DNA of 64,000 bases. Source: Candidatus Thioglobus sp. (lineage in GTDB: Bacteria > Pseudomonadota > Gammaproteobacteria > PS1 > Pseudothioglobaceae). The stretch's first letter is position 1. Every line of letters begins with the position of its first letter. This document shows, in pieces, positions 53,393 to 61,496 of this stretch. The notes beneath the pieces were generated by a model. That model was not told the DNA's origin, ran no database searches, and saw only the letters and a program-made list of their open reading frames with translations. Both the position numbers and the translations under genes were made by a program. The stretch is taken from contig JAOMCO010000001.1 of assembly GCA_028345055.1 (NCBI GenBank), forward strand, positions 1 through 64,000. Direction: 5' to 3'.

Positions 53393-54571
53393 TTACTTTA
53401 GTATATTTTGAACCAACTGCACCCAATAACTACTTCCAATTGATAGTATTTCATCATTAAAGTCATATTGCGTATTATGAAGCATACATCCACCAACTGG
53501 ACCGTCTTCAGGTACTAATCCATTACCAATCCAGATATAGGCCCCCTCCAATGCATTTAATAGAAATGCAAAATCCTCAGATCCCATAGTTGGCAACTCA
53601 TTCCTTAATACATTCTCTTTTCCAACAACCATTCCTGCCGCATTTGCACAGAGTTCTGCATGTTTTGGTGTATTTATAGTCGCAGGATAATTTGGAATTG
53701 ACTCAAATGTTGCTGAAGCTCCCATTGATTGACTTACCCCTTCAACAATGTCCTTTATTTTTCCCTTAACCTCATCACCAACCTCTTTTGTAAAGTATCT
53801 TAGTGATCCTGTTAAATTCATTTCATTAGGAATCACATTTGAAACAAAGCCAGCATCAACCATTGTAATACTAATTACTGCAGACTTTAGTGGCGCTACA
53901 TTTCTTGCAACAACACTTTGAAGAGCAGTAATTATTTGTGCACCTATTACAACTGGATCTACACATTGATCAGGCATTGCAGCATGGCCACCTTTTCCTT
54001 TGACTGTTATTTTAAGTGTCTCATTAGCTGCCATACAGGCCGTATCATGGACTGCAAACTGCCCTTCAGCTATACCTGGGAAGTTATGCATACCATAAAC
54101 TGCCTCACATGGAAACTTTTCGAATATTCCTTCCTCCACCATCACTTGACCACCGCCACCGCCCTCTTCTGCAGGTTGAAATATACAGTGGACAGTTCCA
54201 GCAAAATTATTATTCTGTTTAAGGTAAATAGCAGCACCCAAAAGCATTGTTGAATGGCCATCATGGCCACAAGCATGCATCTTGCCTTGATGGATTGACT
54301 TATAACTAAAGTCATTCTGCTCTTGAATAGGAAGCGCATCCATATCAGCTCGAAGACCAATAGCCTTTCCTTTTTTTGTCCCATGAATGGTAGCCACTAT
54401 TCCAGTTACAGCTAGTCCACGATGCATTTCAATATCATAAGACTCTAGGACTGAGGCTATATAATCACTTGTTATATCTTCTTTAAAGCTAAGCTCTGGA
54501 TGCTTATGAAGATGATGCCTCCATTCAACCATTAGATCATTTAAATCAGATTTTTTTTCAATTATTGCCAT
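53393..54571 (-). CDS. M20 family amidohydrolase (hippurate/N-acyl-amino-acid hydrolase-like)
   Basis: This 392-residue metallopeptidase-fold enzyme splits an amide bond in an N-acyl amino acid or related compound. Metal ligands are visible in MHACGHDGHSTML (about residues 102-114), PAEEGGGGG (about 136-144) and the late HNTQYDFND. The dimerisation domain lies in the middle (KGKGGHAAMP). The exact substrate is unknown. It sits 24 nt upstream of DDAH and 21 nt downstream of the flavoprotein, so the three are likely one operon. Confidence 0.9.
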   Translation of the reverse strand: MAIIEKKSDLNDLMVEWRHHLHKHPELSFKEDITSDYIASVLESYDIEMHRGLAVTGIVATIHGTKKGKAIGLRADMDALPIQEQNDFSYKSIHQGKMHACGHDGHSTMLLGAAIYLKQNNNFAGTVHCIFQPAEEGGGGGQVMVEEGIFEKFPCEAVYGMHNFPGIAEGQFAVHDTACMAANETLKITVKGKGGHAAMPDQCVDPVVIGAQIITALQSVVARNVAPLKSAVISITMVDAGFVSNVIPNEMNLTGSLRYFTKEVGDEVKGKIKDIVEGVSQSMGASATFESIPNYPATINTPKHAELCANAAGMVVGKENVLRNELPTMGSEDFAFLLNALEGAYIWIGNGLVPEDGPVGGCMLHNTQYDFNDEILSIGSSYWVQLVQNILK

Positions 54572-54592
54572 AAATTTATTTAATGTATTTTA

Positions 54593-57118
54593 TTAAGCCC
54601 TTAAGCATTCATTGGTTGGATCGAAGGGAGATTCATCAATCACAATTGATTTATATTTTACGCCTAATATCTCAATCTCAAGCTCTGTTCCAACTGCAGT
54701 CAGATCCTTCCTAACAATGCCAAGCGCAAGAGATTTACCGCAGCGCCAACCATAGCCGCCTGAAGTTCCTCTTCCAATAATCTTGCCATCTTTATAAATG
54801 GCCTCTGAACCTCTAGCATCAGCGTCCACAACCCCTATCACTTCCATTGTTACAAAGCCATTAATAGCACCCCTCTGCTGCCAGTCTTTTAGAGCCTTCT
54901 TGCCAATAAAATCATTTTCTTTATCAATCCTTACAAATCTATCTAGACCAGATTCATAAGCAGAATACTCTATAGACATTTCTCTTGGTATTAATCGATA
55001 AGATTTTTCAAGTCGCATACTGTCCATTGCACGGATACCGAATGGTTTAATGTCAAATTCTGCTCCAGCTTCCATAACTTGATCAAATATATAATTTTGC
55101 ATTTCGATTGGGTGATGTAATTCCCACCCCAATTCACCAACAAAATTAACACGGAGTGCCTGTGCTGAGGCAAAGCCTACATTTATTTTCTTGCCGGTTA
55201 ACCACTTAAAGCTCTCGTTAGATAGATCTGTATCGGTGAGCTTTTGAAGAACATCACGTGAACTAGGTCCAGCAATAACCAACACACCTGTTTGTGTTGT
55301 AACTCTCTGAACACTTACACTTCCATCTTTTGGTGCTAGCTTAAATAGATAGTCATGGTCGTGCGTTTCAAAAGCACCGGCAGAGACTAGGTAATAACTT
55401 TGAGGACCGGTCTTATAAACAGTAAACTCAGCCCTTACTCCACCATTCAAAGATAGCATATGGACTAGGCTTATTCTTCCAATTGTTTGAGGCATCTTAT
55501 TAGCAAAAATAGACTCCAACCAGTCCTCTGCTCCTGGACCTTTAACAACACATTTAGCAAAAGCTGACATATCAAGAAGCCCAACTTTTTCATTAACATG
55601 CTTACATTCATTGCCAACATGTTCAAAATAATTTGAACGTCTAAATGAGTTCTTCTCTACAATTCGACCATCCTCTAAAGCTTTTGAATGATTCTTATTC
55701 AGAAATACTTTTTCAGGATCTTCCTGATTCAATTCTTCAGCACTAAGTGAATAATCGAGATTTGGCATAAACCAATTTGGACGCTCCCAACCGTAAACAG
55801 ATCCAAAAACTGCGCCTAAATCTTTCATTCGATCATAGCATGGAGCTGTCTTTAGAGGTCTAGCAGCACTTCTTTCTTCATCAGGATAGTGAGTTGTAAA
55901 AACATTTGCATAAGCCTCTTCATTTTTCTCTCTCAAGTAGCCTCTAGTTGCATAAGGACCAAATCGTCTTGGATCAACTCCCATCATATCAACTGTGGGC
56001 TCACCATCAACAATCCATTCAGCTAATTGCCAACCAGCTCCTCCAGCTGCAGTTATCCCAAAGCTATGTCCTTCATTAAGCCAGAAATTTTTTAAACCAG
56101 GAGCTGGTCCAACTATAGGGTTGCCATCAGGCGTATAAGCAATTGCGCCATTATAAATGTCTTTAATTCCGACCTCACCAAATGCAGGTACTCGACTAAT
56201 GCAGCGATCTATATGCGGCATAATACGATCCAATTCACCATTGAATAATTCATATTGGCAGTCTTTACTTGGGCCATCAACATAGCAAGCTGGTGCCCCT
56301 TTTTCATAAATACCAAGGATCATGCCCCCAGCTTCTTCTCTTAAATAGTAGGCAGAGTCAGATTCACGAAGAACTGCCATCTCTGGCAAACCTTGTTTTT
56401 TTCTCTTCATTATTTCTGGATGCTGCTCTGTCACCAAGAATTGATGCTCAACTGGAATAACAGGAACATCAAGCCCAACCATTTCGCCAGTTTTTCTCGC
56501 AAAGCTTCCTGTACAAGATACAACGTGTTGACATGAAATATCACCTTTATCAGTCGAAACAACCCAGCTAAGATCTTTCTGCTGCTGAATTCCTTCTACT
56601 AAACTATGTTCATATATTTCAGCGCCTCTATTTCTTGCGCCCTTGCATAGTGCTTGTGTTAAATCAGCAGGTTGGATATAGCCATCATCTGGGTGCTGAA
56701 TGGCTCCCACAAGTCCTTCAGTATTACAAAGCGGCCAAACCTCTTTAACTTCATCAGGCGTGAGAAATTTAACATCAACTCCTACGGTGCTTCCAACACC
56801 AGAGTAATATTTATACTCGTCCATTCTATCTTGGGAGTTGGCAAGTCGGATATTAGAAACCACACTGAACCCAACATTCATGCCAGTCTCTTTCTCGAGA
56901 TCATGATAAAAATCAACAGAGTATTGGTGAAGTTTTCCAACAGAGTAACTCATATTAAATAGTGGAAGTAATCCAGCAGCGTGCCAAGTTGAGCCTGATG
57001 TAAGGTCTTTACGCTCAACTAAAACCACATCAGTCCAACCTTTTTTTGCTAGATGATAGAGTGTTCCAGCACCTACAACGCCCCCACCAATAACAACCAC
57101 TTGCGCTTTATTTTTCAT
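54593..57118 (-). CDS. Dimethylglycine/sarcosine dehydrogenase-like flavoprotein with GcvT domain
   Basis: The 841-residue protein has an N-terminal FAD oxidoreductase (GGGVVGAGT, residues 11-19) with STWHAAGL, whose His46 lies where dimethylglycine and sarcosine dehydrogenases bind FAD covalently. The C-terminal half (about 430-840) is a folate-binding GcvT-like domain. Such enzymes demethylate methylated glycines and pass the methylene group to tetrahydrofolate. The start is the ATG at 57118, preceded by TTGGAG 5 nt upstream; the TTG just before it is not needed. A TATAATTCAC box lies upstream at 57153-57162. Confidence 0.9.
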   Translation of the reverse strand: MKNKAQVVVIGGGVVGAGTLYHLAKKGWTDVVLVERKDLTSGSTWHAAGLLPLFNMSYSVGKLHQYSVDFYHDLEKETGMNVGFSVVSNIRLANSQDRMDEYKYYSGVGSTVGVDVKFLTPDEVKEVWPLCNTEGLVGAIQHPDDGYIQPADLTQALCKGARNRGAEIYEHSLVEGIQQQKDLSWVVSTDKGDISCQHVVSCTGSFARKTGEMVGLDVPVIPVEHQFLVTEQHPEIMKRKKQGLPEMAVLRESDSAYYLREEAGGMILGIYEKGAPACYVDGPSKDCQYELFNGELDRIMPHIDRCISRVPAFGEVGIKDIYNGAIAYTPDGNPIVGPAPGLKNFWLNEGHSFGITAAGGAGWQLAEWIVDGEPTVDMMGVDPRRFGPYATRGYLREKNEEAYANVFTTHYPDEERSAARPLKTAPCYDRMKDLGAVFGSVYGWERPNWFMPNLDYSLSAEELNQEDPEKVFLNKNHSKALEDGRIVEKNSFRRSNYFEHVGNECKHVNEKVGLLDMSAFAKCVVKGPGAEDWLESIFANKMPQTIGRISLVHMLSLNGGVRAEFTVYKTGPQSYYLVSAGAFETHDHDYLFKLAPKDGSVSVQRVTTQTGVLVIAGPSSRDVLQKLTDTDLSNESFKWLTGKKINVGFASAQALRVNFVGELGWELHHPIEMQNYIFDQVMEAGAEFDIKPFGIRAMDSMRLEKSYRLIPREMSIEYSAYESGLDRFVRIDKENDFIGKKALKDWQQRGAINGFVTMEVIGVVDADARGSEAIYKDGKIIGRGTSGGYGWRCGKSLALGIVRKDLTAVGTELEIEILGVKYKSIVIDESPFDPTNECLRA

Positions 57119-57151
57119 CAATACTCCAATACAAAGTCAAACTCAAAAAAA

Positions 57152-57162
57152 CGTGAATTATA
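57152..57162 (-). promoter_or_regulatory. Candidate -10 element of the flavoprotein operon
   Basis: On the minus strand TATAATTCACG lies 34 nt before the flavoprotein ATG. It shares 10 of 11 bases with the paired elements at the rplU/ppiB promoters. No matching -35 hexamer is seen at 16-18 bp. Confidence 0.4.
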
Positions 57163-57254
57163 TACCTAAATTATAGCAATTACATTAATAACTTAATGGT
57201 AGAATTTTGCGAAATTTATTTGGTTAATTGTTTAATGTGTTTTTGGAGAATTAA

Positions 57255-57554
57255 ATGAAGCTTACTGTAATTAAATGGCGTGATATACCTACTCAAGTGA
57301 TGATCAAAAAAAGCAGAAGAGAAGTTGAAAAAGTTCAGCTAGATAATCGCTTCATGGAGGCGGTTGACTCTGCAGCTACTGTTGGTGAATCAACTGATGC
57401 GGATGCTTACTTGACTGACTGGCATAATGAAGTCACTGAAATTGAAGATGGCGACTTAAAGGAGCCTGTTGAAAAAAAGGCGGCAGAACTTGAATCAGAG
57501 TTTACGGATGAAATACTACTAAGTTACGTAAATAATTCTGGCTATAAGCCATAA
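57255..57554 (+). CDS. Small 'virulence factor' family protein (PF13769-like)
   Basis: The 99-residue protein begins MKLTVIKWRDIPTQVMIK, then KKSRREVEKVQLDNRFMEAVDSAA, and is acidic in its second half. I recognise this as the misnamed 'virulence factor' family, often found near one-carbon and methyl-transfer genes in marine bacteria. There is no known activity and no signal peptide or helix. It is divergent from the flavoprotein and has a ribosome site (GGAG). The family call is from memory and moderate. Confidence 0.6.
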   Translation: MKLTVIKWRDIPTQVMIKKSRREVEKVQLDNRFMEAVDSAATVGESTDADAYLTDWHNEVTEIEDGDLKEPVEKKAAELESEFTDEILLSYVNNSGYKP

Positions 57555-57555
57555 T

Positions 57556-58683
57556 TTAGGCGGTATACCTTCCGTGTACAAATTTTAGAGTTTCTCTAAC
57601 TTTTGTCTCTTTCAAAAGGTATCTAATAATATTATCTGGAGAATCTAACAACTCAGCATAATCAAGTTCAGCAGGTTTTTTTGAAACCTTGTGATTCGAT
57701 ACAACAGAAATAGTTGCCCAATGTCTACTCAACTTATAAAAACCGAGCTTTTCCTCAAGCTGAGCTAACTTATCACTCAAATAGACATCATCATTTAGAA
57801 GCAGTCTTTTTGAATCAATGTTAACAACACCATTTACATGACTCGCAGCTTTATGTTCAAGAGCAAACTCAATCAAAACCATGCTCTCACGGTGCGCAAT
57901 GGCAATTACTTCGTCTTTTTTAGATTCATCATGGTGTATTAAAGTGCCTTCAGTCTCATTAAAGTTATTCTTTGCGATAATGGGAGTTTTTGTTTTCAAA
58001 GAAGCTTTGATGGCTCTTGGATGAATCACCCTAGATCCCTCATCTGCCATTGCAAGCATTTGATTAACGCTAATTGATTCTAAATATCTTGAACCCTCAA
58101 CCTGTCTTGGATCACAATTTGCAATTCCATCAACATCAGAGAAAATTTCAACTTTTTCTGCTCCTAGCGCAGATGCTAAAGCAACAGCTGAAGTATCACT
58201 CCCACCTCGACCTAATGTACGAATATCTCCCTTATCATTAACACCTTGAAAACCAGCAACAACTGCAATAAATTTATTATCAAGTGCTTCAACAATGCGA
58301 GAGGGGTTAATATCCATGATTTCAGCATTTCCAGCATTGTCATCAGTCAATATTCCAGACTGCCTTCCATTAAATGACTCTGCTGGCATTCCATTATGAC
58401 TTAAAAGGTGGGAAAAATAGGCAGAACTTAATGTCTCACCAACGCTCATAACAAGGTCTAACTCTCTTGGATTAATATTGTGACCAACATCCCTTAAGAG
58501 AGCAACGAGCGTATCTGTAGCATATGGCTCTCCTTTTCGACCCATAGCAGATACGACAACCACAACTCTCTCTCCAGACTCGTGGTAGCGTTTAATATGC
58601 TCTAGAGCATGCGCACGACAATCTTCATCTCTGAGGCTCGTGCCACCAAATTTCATAACTATAGGTGCCAAATTCTTTACCAT
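57556..58683 (-). CDS. Aspartokinase (DapG-like kinase domain, divergent regulatory C-terminus)
   Basis: Aspartokinase phosphorylates aspartate. The kinase half resembles Bacillus DapG: KFGGTS (11-16), VVVVVSAMGRKGEPYATDTL, VAGFQGVNDKGDIRTLGRGGSDTSA, and FSDVDGIANCDPR. The C-terminal 115 residues lack the usual second ACT domain motifs and are not recognised. At 375 residues it is shorter than the typical 405. It stops one base past the convergent small gene. It could be a paralogue of the main LysC with altered feedback control, or a kinase for an aspartate-like compound. Confidence 0.82.
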   Translation of the reverse strand: MVKNLAPIVMKFGGTSLRDEDCRAHALEHIKRYHESGERVVVVVSAMGRKGEPYATDTLVALLRDVGHNINPRELDLVMSVGETLSSAYFSHLLSHNGMPAESFNGRQSGILTDDNAGNAEIMDINPSRIVEALDNKFIAVVAGFQGVNDKGDIRTLGRGGSDTSAVALASALGAEKVEIFSDVDGIANCDPRQVEGSRYLESISVNQMLAMADEGSRVIHPRAIKASLKTKTPIIAKNNFNETEGTLIHHDESKKDEVIAIAHRESMVLIEFALEHKAASHVNGVVNIDSKRLLLNDDVYLSDKLAQLEEKLGFYKLSRHWATISVVSNHKVSKKPAELDYAELLDSPDNIIRYLLKETKVRETLKFVHGRYTA

Positions 58684-58776
58684 AAAATTGATAAAAAGGC
58701 GCCATTATAGCCTTTGCAAGGCTACATAGCAAATTTGAATTAATTAAATAAAATAAATAATTTAGAAAGTAAAGTA

Positions 58777-59364
58777 TTAAATATTTAATGTTTGTTTGAT
58801 TCCATCAAGAATAAAATCTACAGAGACCATAATCAAAAGAATTCCCATTAATCTCTCGATAGCAATTAATGCTCTGTCTCCTATTTTTCTAGCCAATACC
58901 TCTGAAGATATTAATATGACTCCAGTTATTAGCCATGCAATAAATAAAGCTAGCGTCCATTCAAGCCATCGACTTGGCTCTTGAGCCATAAATAGTATAA
59001 CTACTGCAATTGCTGAGGGCCCTGCAAGCATAGGTATTGCAAGAGGGACAACAAGTGGCTCTGTTTTCTCATCGTGACTAATAATTGGCTTAGTACCAGG
59101 GAAAATCATCCTAATGGCAATAATGAAAAGTATTATTCCACCAGCAATTCCAAGTGATGACTGTTCAATTTGTAACATTTGCAGTATGAATCTACCTACA
59201 AACATGAAGAATAATAAAATTATTAAGGCGATTATTAATTCACGAATGATGATGGGCCTTCTTCTGTTAATTGGAATATTTTTGAGGATACTGAGAAAAA
59301 TAGGCACATTTCCAATAGGGTCCATAATAATTACCAATAATATAATTGCAGCTAATACAGTCAC
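58777..59364 (-). CDS. MarC family integral membrane protein
   Basis: This 195-residue inner membrane protein with six predicted helices has the N-terminal IIMDPIGNVPIFLSILKN, typical of the MarC/YhgN/YchE family. Despite its name the family's role is unknown. The start is GTG, with AGGT 7 nt upstream; no ATG is available. It is followed by a 93-nt gap to the aspartokinase gene on the same strand. Confidence 0.9.
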   Translation of the reverse strand: MTVLAAIILLVIIMDPIGNVPIFLSILKNIPINRRRPIIIRELIIALIILLFFMFVGRFILQMLQIEQSSLGIAGGIILFIIAIRMIFPGTKPIISHDEKTEPLVVPLAIPMLAGPSAIAVVILFMAQEPSRWLEWTLALFIAWLITGVILISSEVLARKIGDRALIAIERLMGILLIMVSVDFILDGIKQTLNI

Positions 59365-59484
59365 TAAAATTACCTAATCAAAAATGAAAAATAGATTCTA
59401 TAGTAATAGGGCTCAAATAAGGTGCTATTTCAAAATATCTTTTCATAATAAAGAATTAAATAACAAATAAAAGAAGAAATTTCA

Positions 59485-59513
59485 TTGCAAATAATTACTC
59501 AAAAGGAGATAAT
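59485..59513 (+). promoter_or_regulatory. Promoter of 6S RNA
   Basis: TTGCAA (59485-59490), a 17-bp spacer and GATAAT (59508-59513) predict a start near 59520-59524. That matches the 5' side of the closing stem of the 6S RNA. The DNA from 59365 to 59484 shows no gene. Confidence 0.7.
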
Positions 59514-59523
59514 TTGTATATCT

Positions 59524-59690
59524 ATTGTGCTCGTGATTGATTTATTTCCCTGAGCCGATTAAGTGTAGAAAAGGAGATGAGATTGGTTGCTTTTGTGTAA
59601 GCCCGCCTTGAAGTGGGAAACCTACGGTAAACATCGAACTTCCACCTTGAACCAGAATGGTTCAGGACCATGTCAACACGGCACAATGGA
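59524..59690 (+). ncRNA. ssrS: 6S RNA (SsrS)
   Basis: 6S RNA binds sigma-70 RNA polymerase as a promoter mimic. The 5' and 3' ends pair: ATTGTGC(T)CGTG (59524-59535) with CACGGCACAAT (59677-59687). Conserved blocks resemble E. coli 6S: CCCTGAGCCGAT near 59548 and CCACCTTGAACC...GGTTCA near 59642-59664. The formyl-THF cyclo-ligase gene follows directly, the usual ssrS-ygfA pairing. At about 165 nt it is slightly shorter than the E. coli RNA (about 184). Confidence 0.92.
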
Positions 59691-59768
59691 CCCTTTCCTC
59701 TAAAAAAATATACATTCTTTCATTTTTTTGTACTGCTAAAATTACATCTAACCTCTAAATTACAAAGA

Positions 59769-60320
59769 ATGAAAGAAATTAGAAAAGAGCTCAGAAAAAC
59801 TAGAAGATCAATTGACCAGCCTACAAGAAAAAAGAGAGGTAGGCAACTCCTATATCAGTGTCAGAAGAATTCGATTTTTAGAAATGCTAAACATGTGGCA
59901 ATATTTATTCCAAATGATGGAGAAATTGAAACATCAAATACAATAAATTTTTTAATCCAACAAGGATACTTTGTCTATTTGCCAATTCTTGTTAGGGAAA
60001 AATTAAAGTTTGCAAAAATGGGTAAAAAATATAGAAAAAATAGGTTTGGAATCGATGAACCAATCTATAGTCCTCTAAGAGGTGCCCATAGAATGGACAT
60101 AATTCTAATGCCTCTAGTTGGTTTTGATAAATATAAAAATCGCCTTGGTATGGGAGGGGGGTTTTATGACAAAACTCTTAGTTTTCATAAACAATTAAAG
60201 AATTTCAGAGTCCCTAAACTTTTTGGATTGGCATTTGACTTTCAAGAGGTAGATAACATCATCAGTAAGCCCTGGGATGTCCCAGTAGACGGAATAATCA
60301 CTCCAACAAGATTTATCTAA
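59769..60320 (+). CDS. ygfA: 5-formyltetrahydrofolate cyclo-ligase
   Basis: This enzyme converts 5-formyl-THF to methenyl-THF with ATP, recycling a folate. The 183-residue protein has MKEIRKELRKTRRSI, VAIFIPNDGEIETSN, and the late DIILMPLVGFDKYKNRLGMGGGFYD. The last MPLVGFD and RLGMGGGFYD elements are diagnostic. I chose the ATG at 59769; an earlier in-frame ATG at 59670 lies inside the 6S RNA. It follows ssrS by about 80 nt and is likely cotranscribed. It ends 3 nt from the convergent UbiH-family gene. Confidence 0.94.
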   Translation: MKEIRKELRKTRRSIDQPTRKKRGRQLLYQCQKNSIFRNAKHVAIFIPNDGEIETSNTINFLIQQGYFVYLPILVREKLKFAKMGKKYRKNRFGIDEPIYSPLRGAHRMDIILMPLVGFDKYKNRLGMGGGFYDKTLSFHKQLKNFRVPKLFGLAFDFQEVDNIISKPWDVPVDGIITPTRFI

Positions 60321-60323
60321 TAA

Positions 60324-61496
60324 CTAGTTTTTCTTAACTTTACCCAGAGCTTGTCTTTGAAAAAAAGATTTTAGCATTGGGGTTTCATCTATGAAATTCA
60401 TGCCATAACCCCTGAGCCATCTGAATGGCTCATTATTTTCCTTATAAATCCAATCTAGGCCTGTCATAGTTTTTGACATTACTTCATTATCTAGTCTTCT
60501 GGCTCGTGCATACTTTCTTAAAACTAGGAAATCACCTACAGACTTTGAATCCTTATTCTGCAGTTGCTTGCTAAGCTCCATAACGTCTGAAAATCCTAGA
60601 TTTACACCTTGACCTGCTAGGGGATGAATATTATGAGCTGCATCACCAATCAATGCCAGGCCATCAAGAACATAATCCTTTGCACTCCTTGAAACCAAAG
60701 GAAAGAATTGCCTTAAACTCTTAAGCTCTAAAGATCCAAATTGATACTCTGAAGCATCTGATAAGTGTTTATTAAATTCATCATTGTCTAAATTTTCCAG
60801 TTTATTAGCCAATGGATTTTGACAAGACCATACAATAGATGCTTCATAATTTGATAAGGGCAAGATAGCAAGAATACTGTCTGATAAAAATCTTTGATAA
60901 ATCGTTTGATTGAGTGGTTTTTCACTTAACACATTTGCAATGATTGCCCTTTGATAATAGTTATGTTCATTAACCTCGATATTTACCAATCTTCTAACTT
61001 TCGAAAGAGGTCCATCTGCCCCAATCAATAGCTTGCAAGATAATAATTGGTCATTATCGAGCCCAACTCTGTAACCTAAATCAGTTGAAGTTAGTTCTTC
61101 TAAGCTTGCCTGAATCAAAGTAACCTTAGATTGGTCAATAGCACTGTATAGAGCGGCTTGAATCAAATCATTTTCAACTATATAGCCCAAGTACTTTATG
61201 CCTTCATCTTTTGCATGAAAATTAAGGTGGCCATGAGAATTTTGATCCCAAACTTTGGTAGCTACAAAGCCATTTTTTCTCTTAATTTCATTCCAGACAT
61301 TAATTGATTCCAAGAATTCTTTTGAGGCTGGAGTTATAGCGCTCACTCTGTTATGAAAAGACTTACTTATTGAGGGTTTGAAATCACTCGGATCAATTAT
61401 TGCAATACTAAGATTCATCTTATTAGAGAACTCAACCGCAATAGATTGCCCAATAATGCCACCACCTATTATGACGACATCAAAACTATCGATTAT
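60324..61496 (-). CDS. ubiH: UbiH/UbiF/VisC family FAD-dependent hydroxylase with an apparent AUA start
   Basis: This family hydroxylates the ubiquinone ring. Read from 61496, the product is 390 residues, close to E. coli UbiH (392), and starts with the FAD fold DVVIIGGGIIGQSIAVEF. The late PLAGQGVNLGFSDVMEL and GDAAHNIHPL motifs are intact. No ATG, GTG or TTG lies between the upstream in-frame stop and that fold; the first ATG (61418) would remove it. The only plausible starts are ATA (61496-61494), inside an ATAA overlap with the pmbA stop, or ATC next to it, with GGGGAAGG just before. An isolated single-base change from ATGA would explain this. Which hydroxylation step it performs is unknown. 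Confidence 0.82.
   Translation of the reverse strand: MIDSFDVVIIGGGIIGQSIAVEFSNKMNLSIAIIDPSDFKPSISKSFHNRVSAITPASKEFLESINVWNEIKRKNGFVATKVWDQNSHGHLNFHAKDEGIKYLGYIVENDLIQAALYSAIDQSKVTLIQASLEELTSTDLGYRVGLDNDQLLSCKLLIGADGPLSKVRRLVNIEVNEHNYYQRAIIANVLSEKPLNQTIYQRFLSDSILAILPLSNYEASIVWSCQNPLANKLENLDNDEFNKHLSDASEYQFGSLELKSLRQFFPLVSRSAKDYVLDGLALIGDAAHNIHPLAGQGVNLGFSDVMELSKQLQNKDSKSVGDFLVLRKYARARRLDNEVMSKTMTGLDWIYKENNEPFRWLRGYGMNFIDETPMLKSFFQRQALGKVKKN

Noticed and set aside
59670-59768. Upstream in-frame ATG for the formyl-THF cyclo-ligase.
   Set aside because: The added 33 residues are encoded in the 3' arm of the 6S RNA and do not resemble the family N-terminus MKEIRKELRK.
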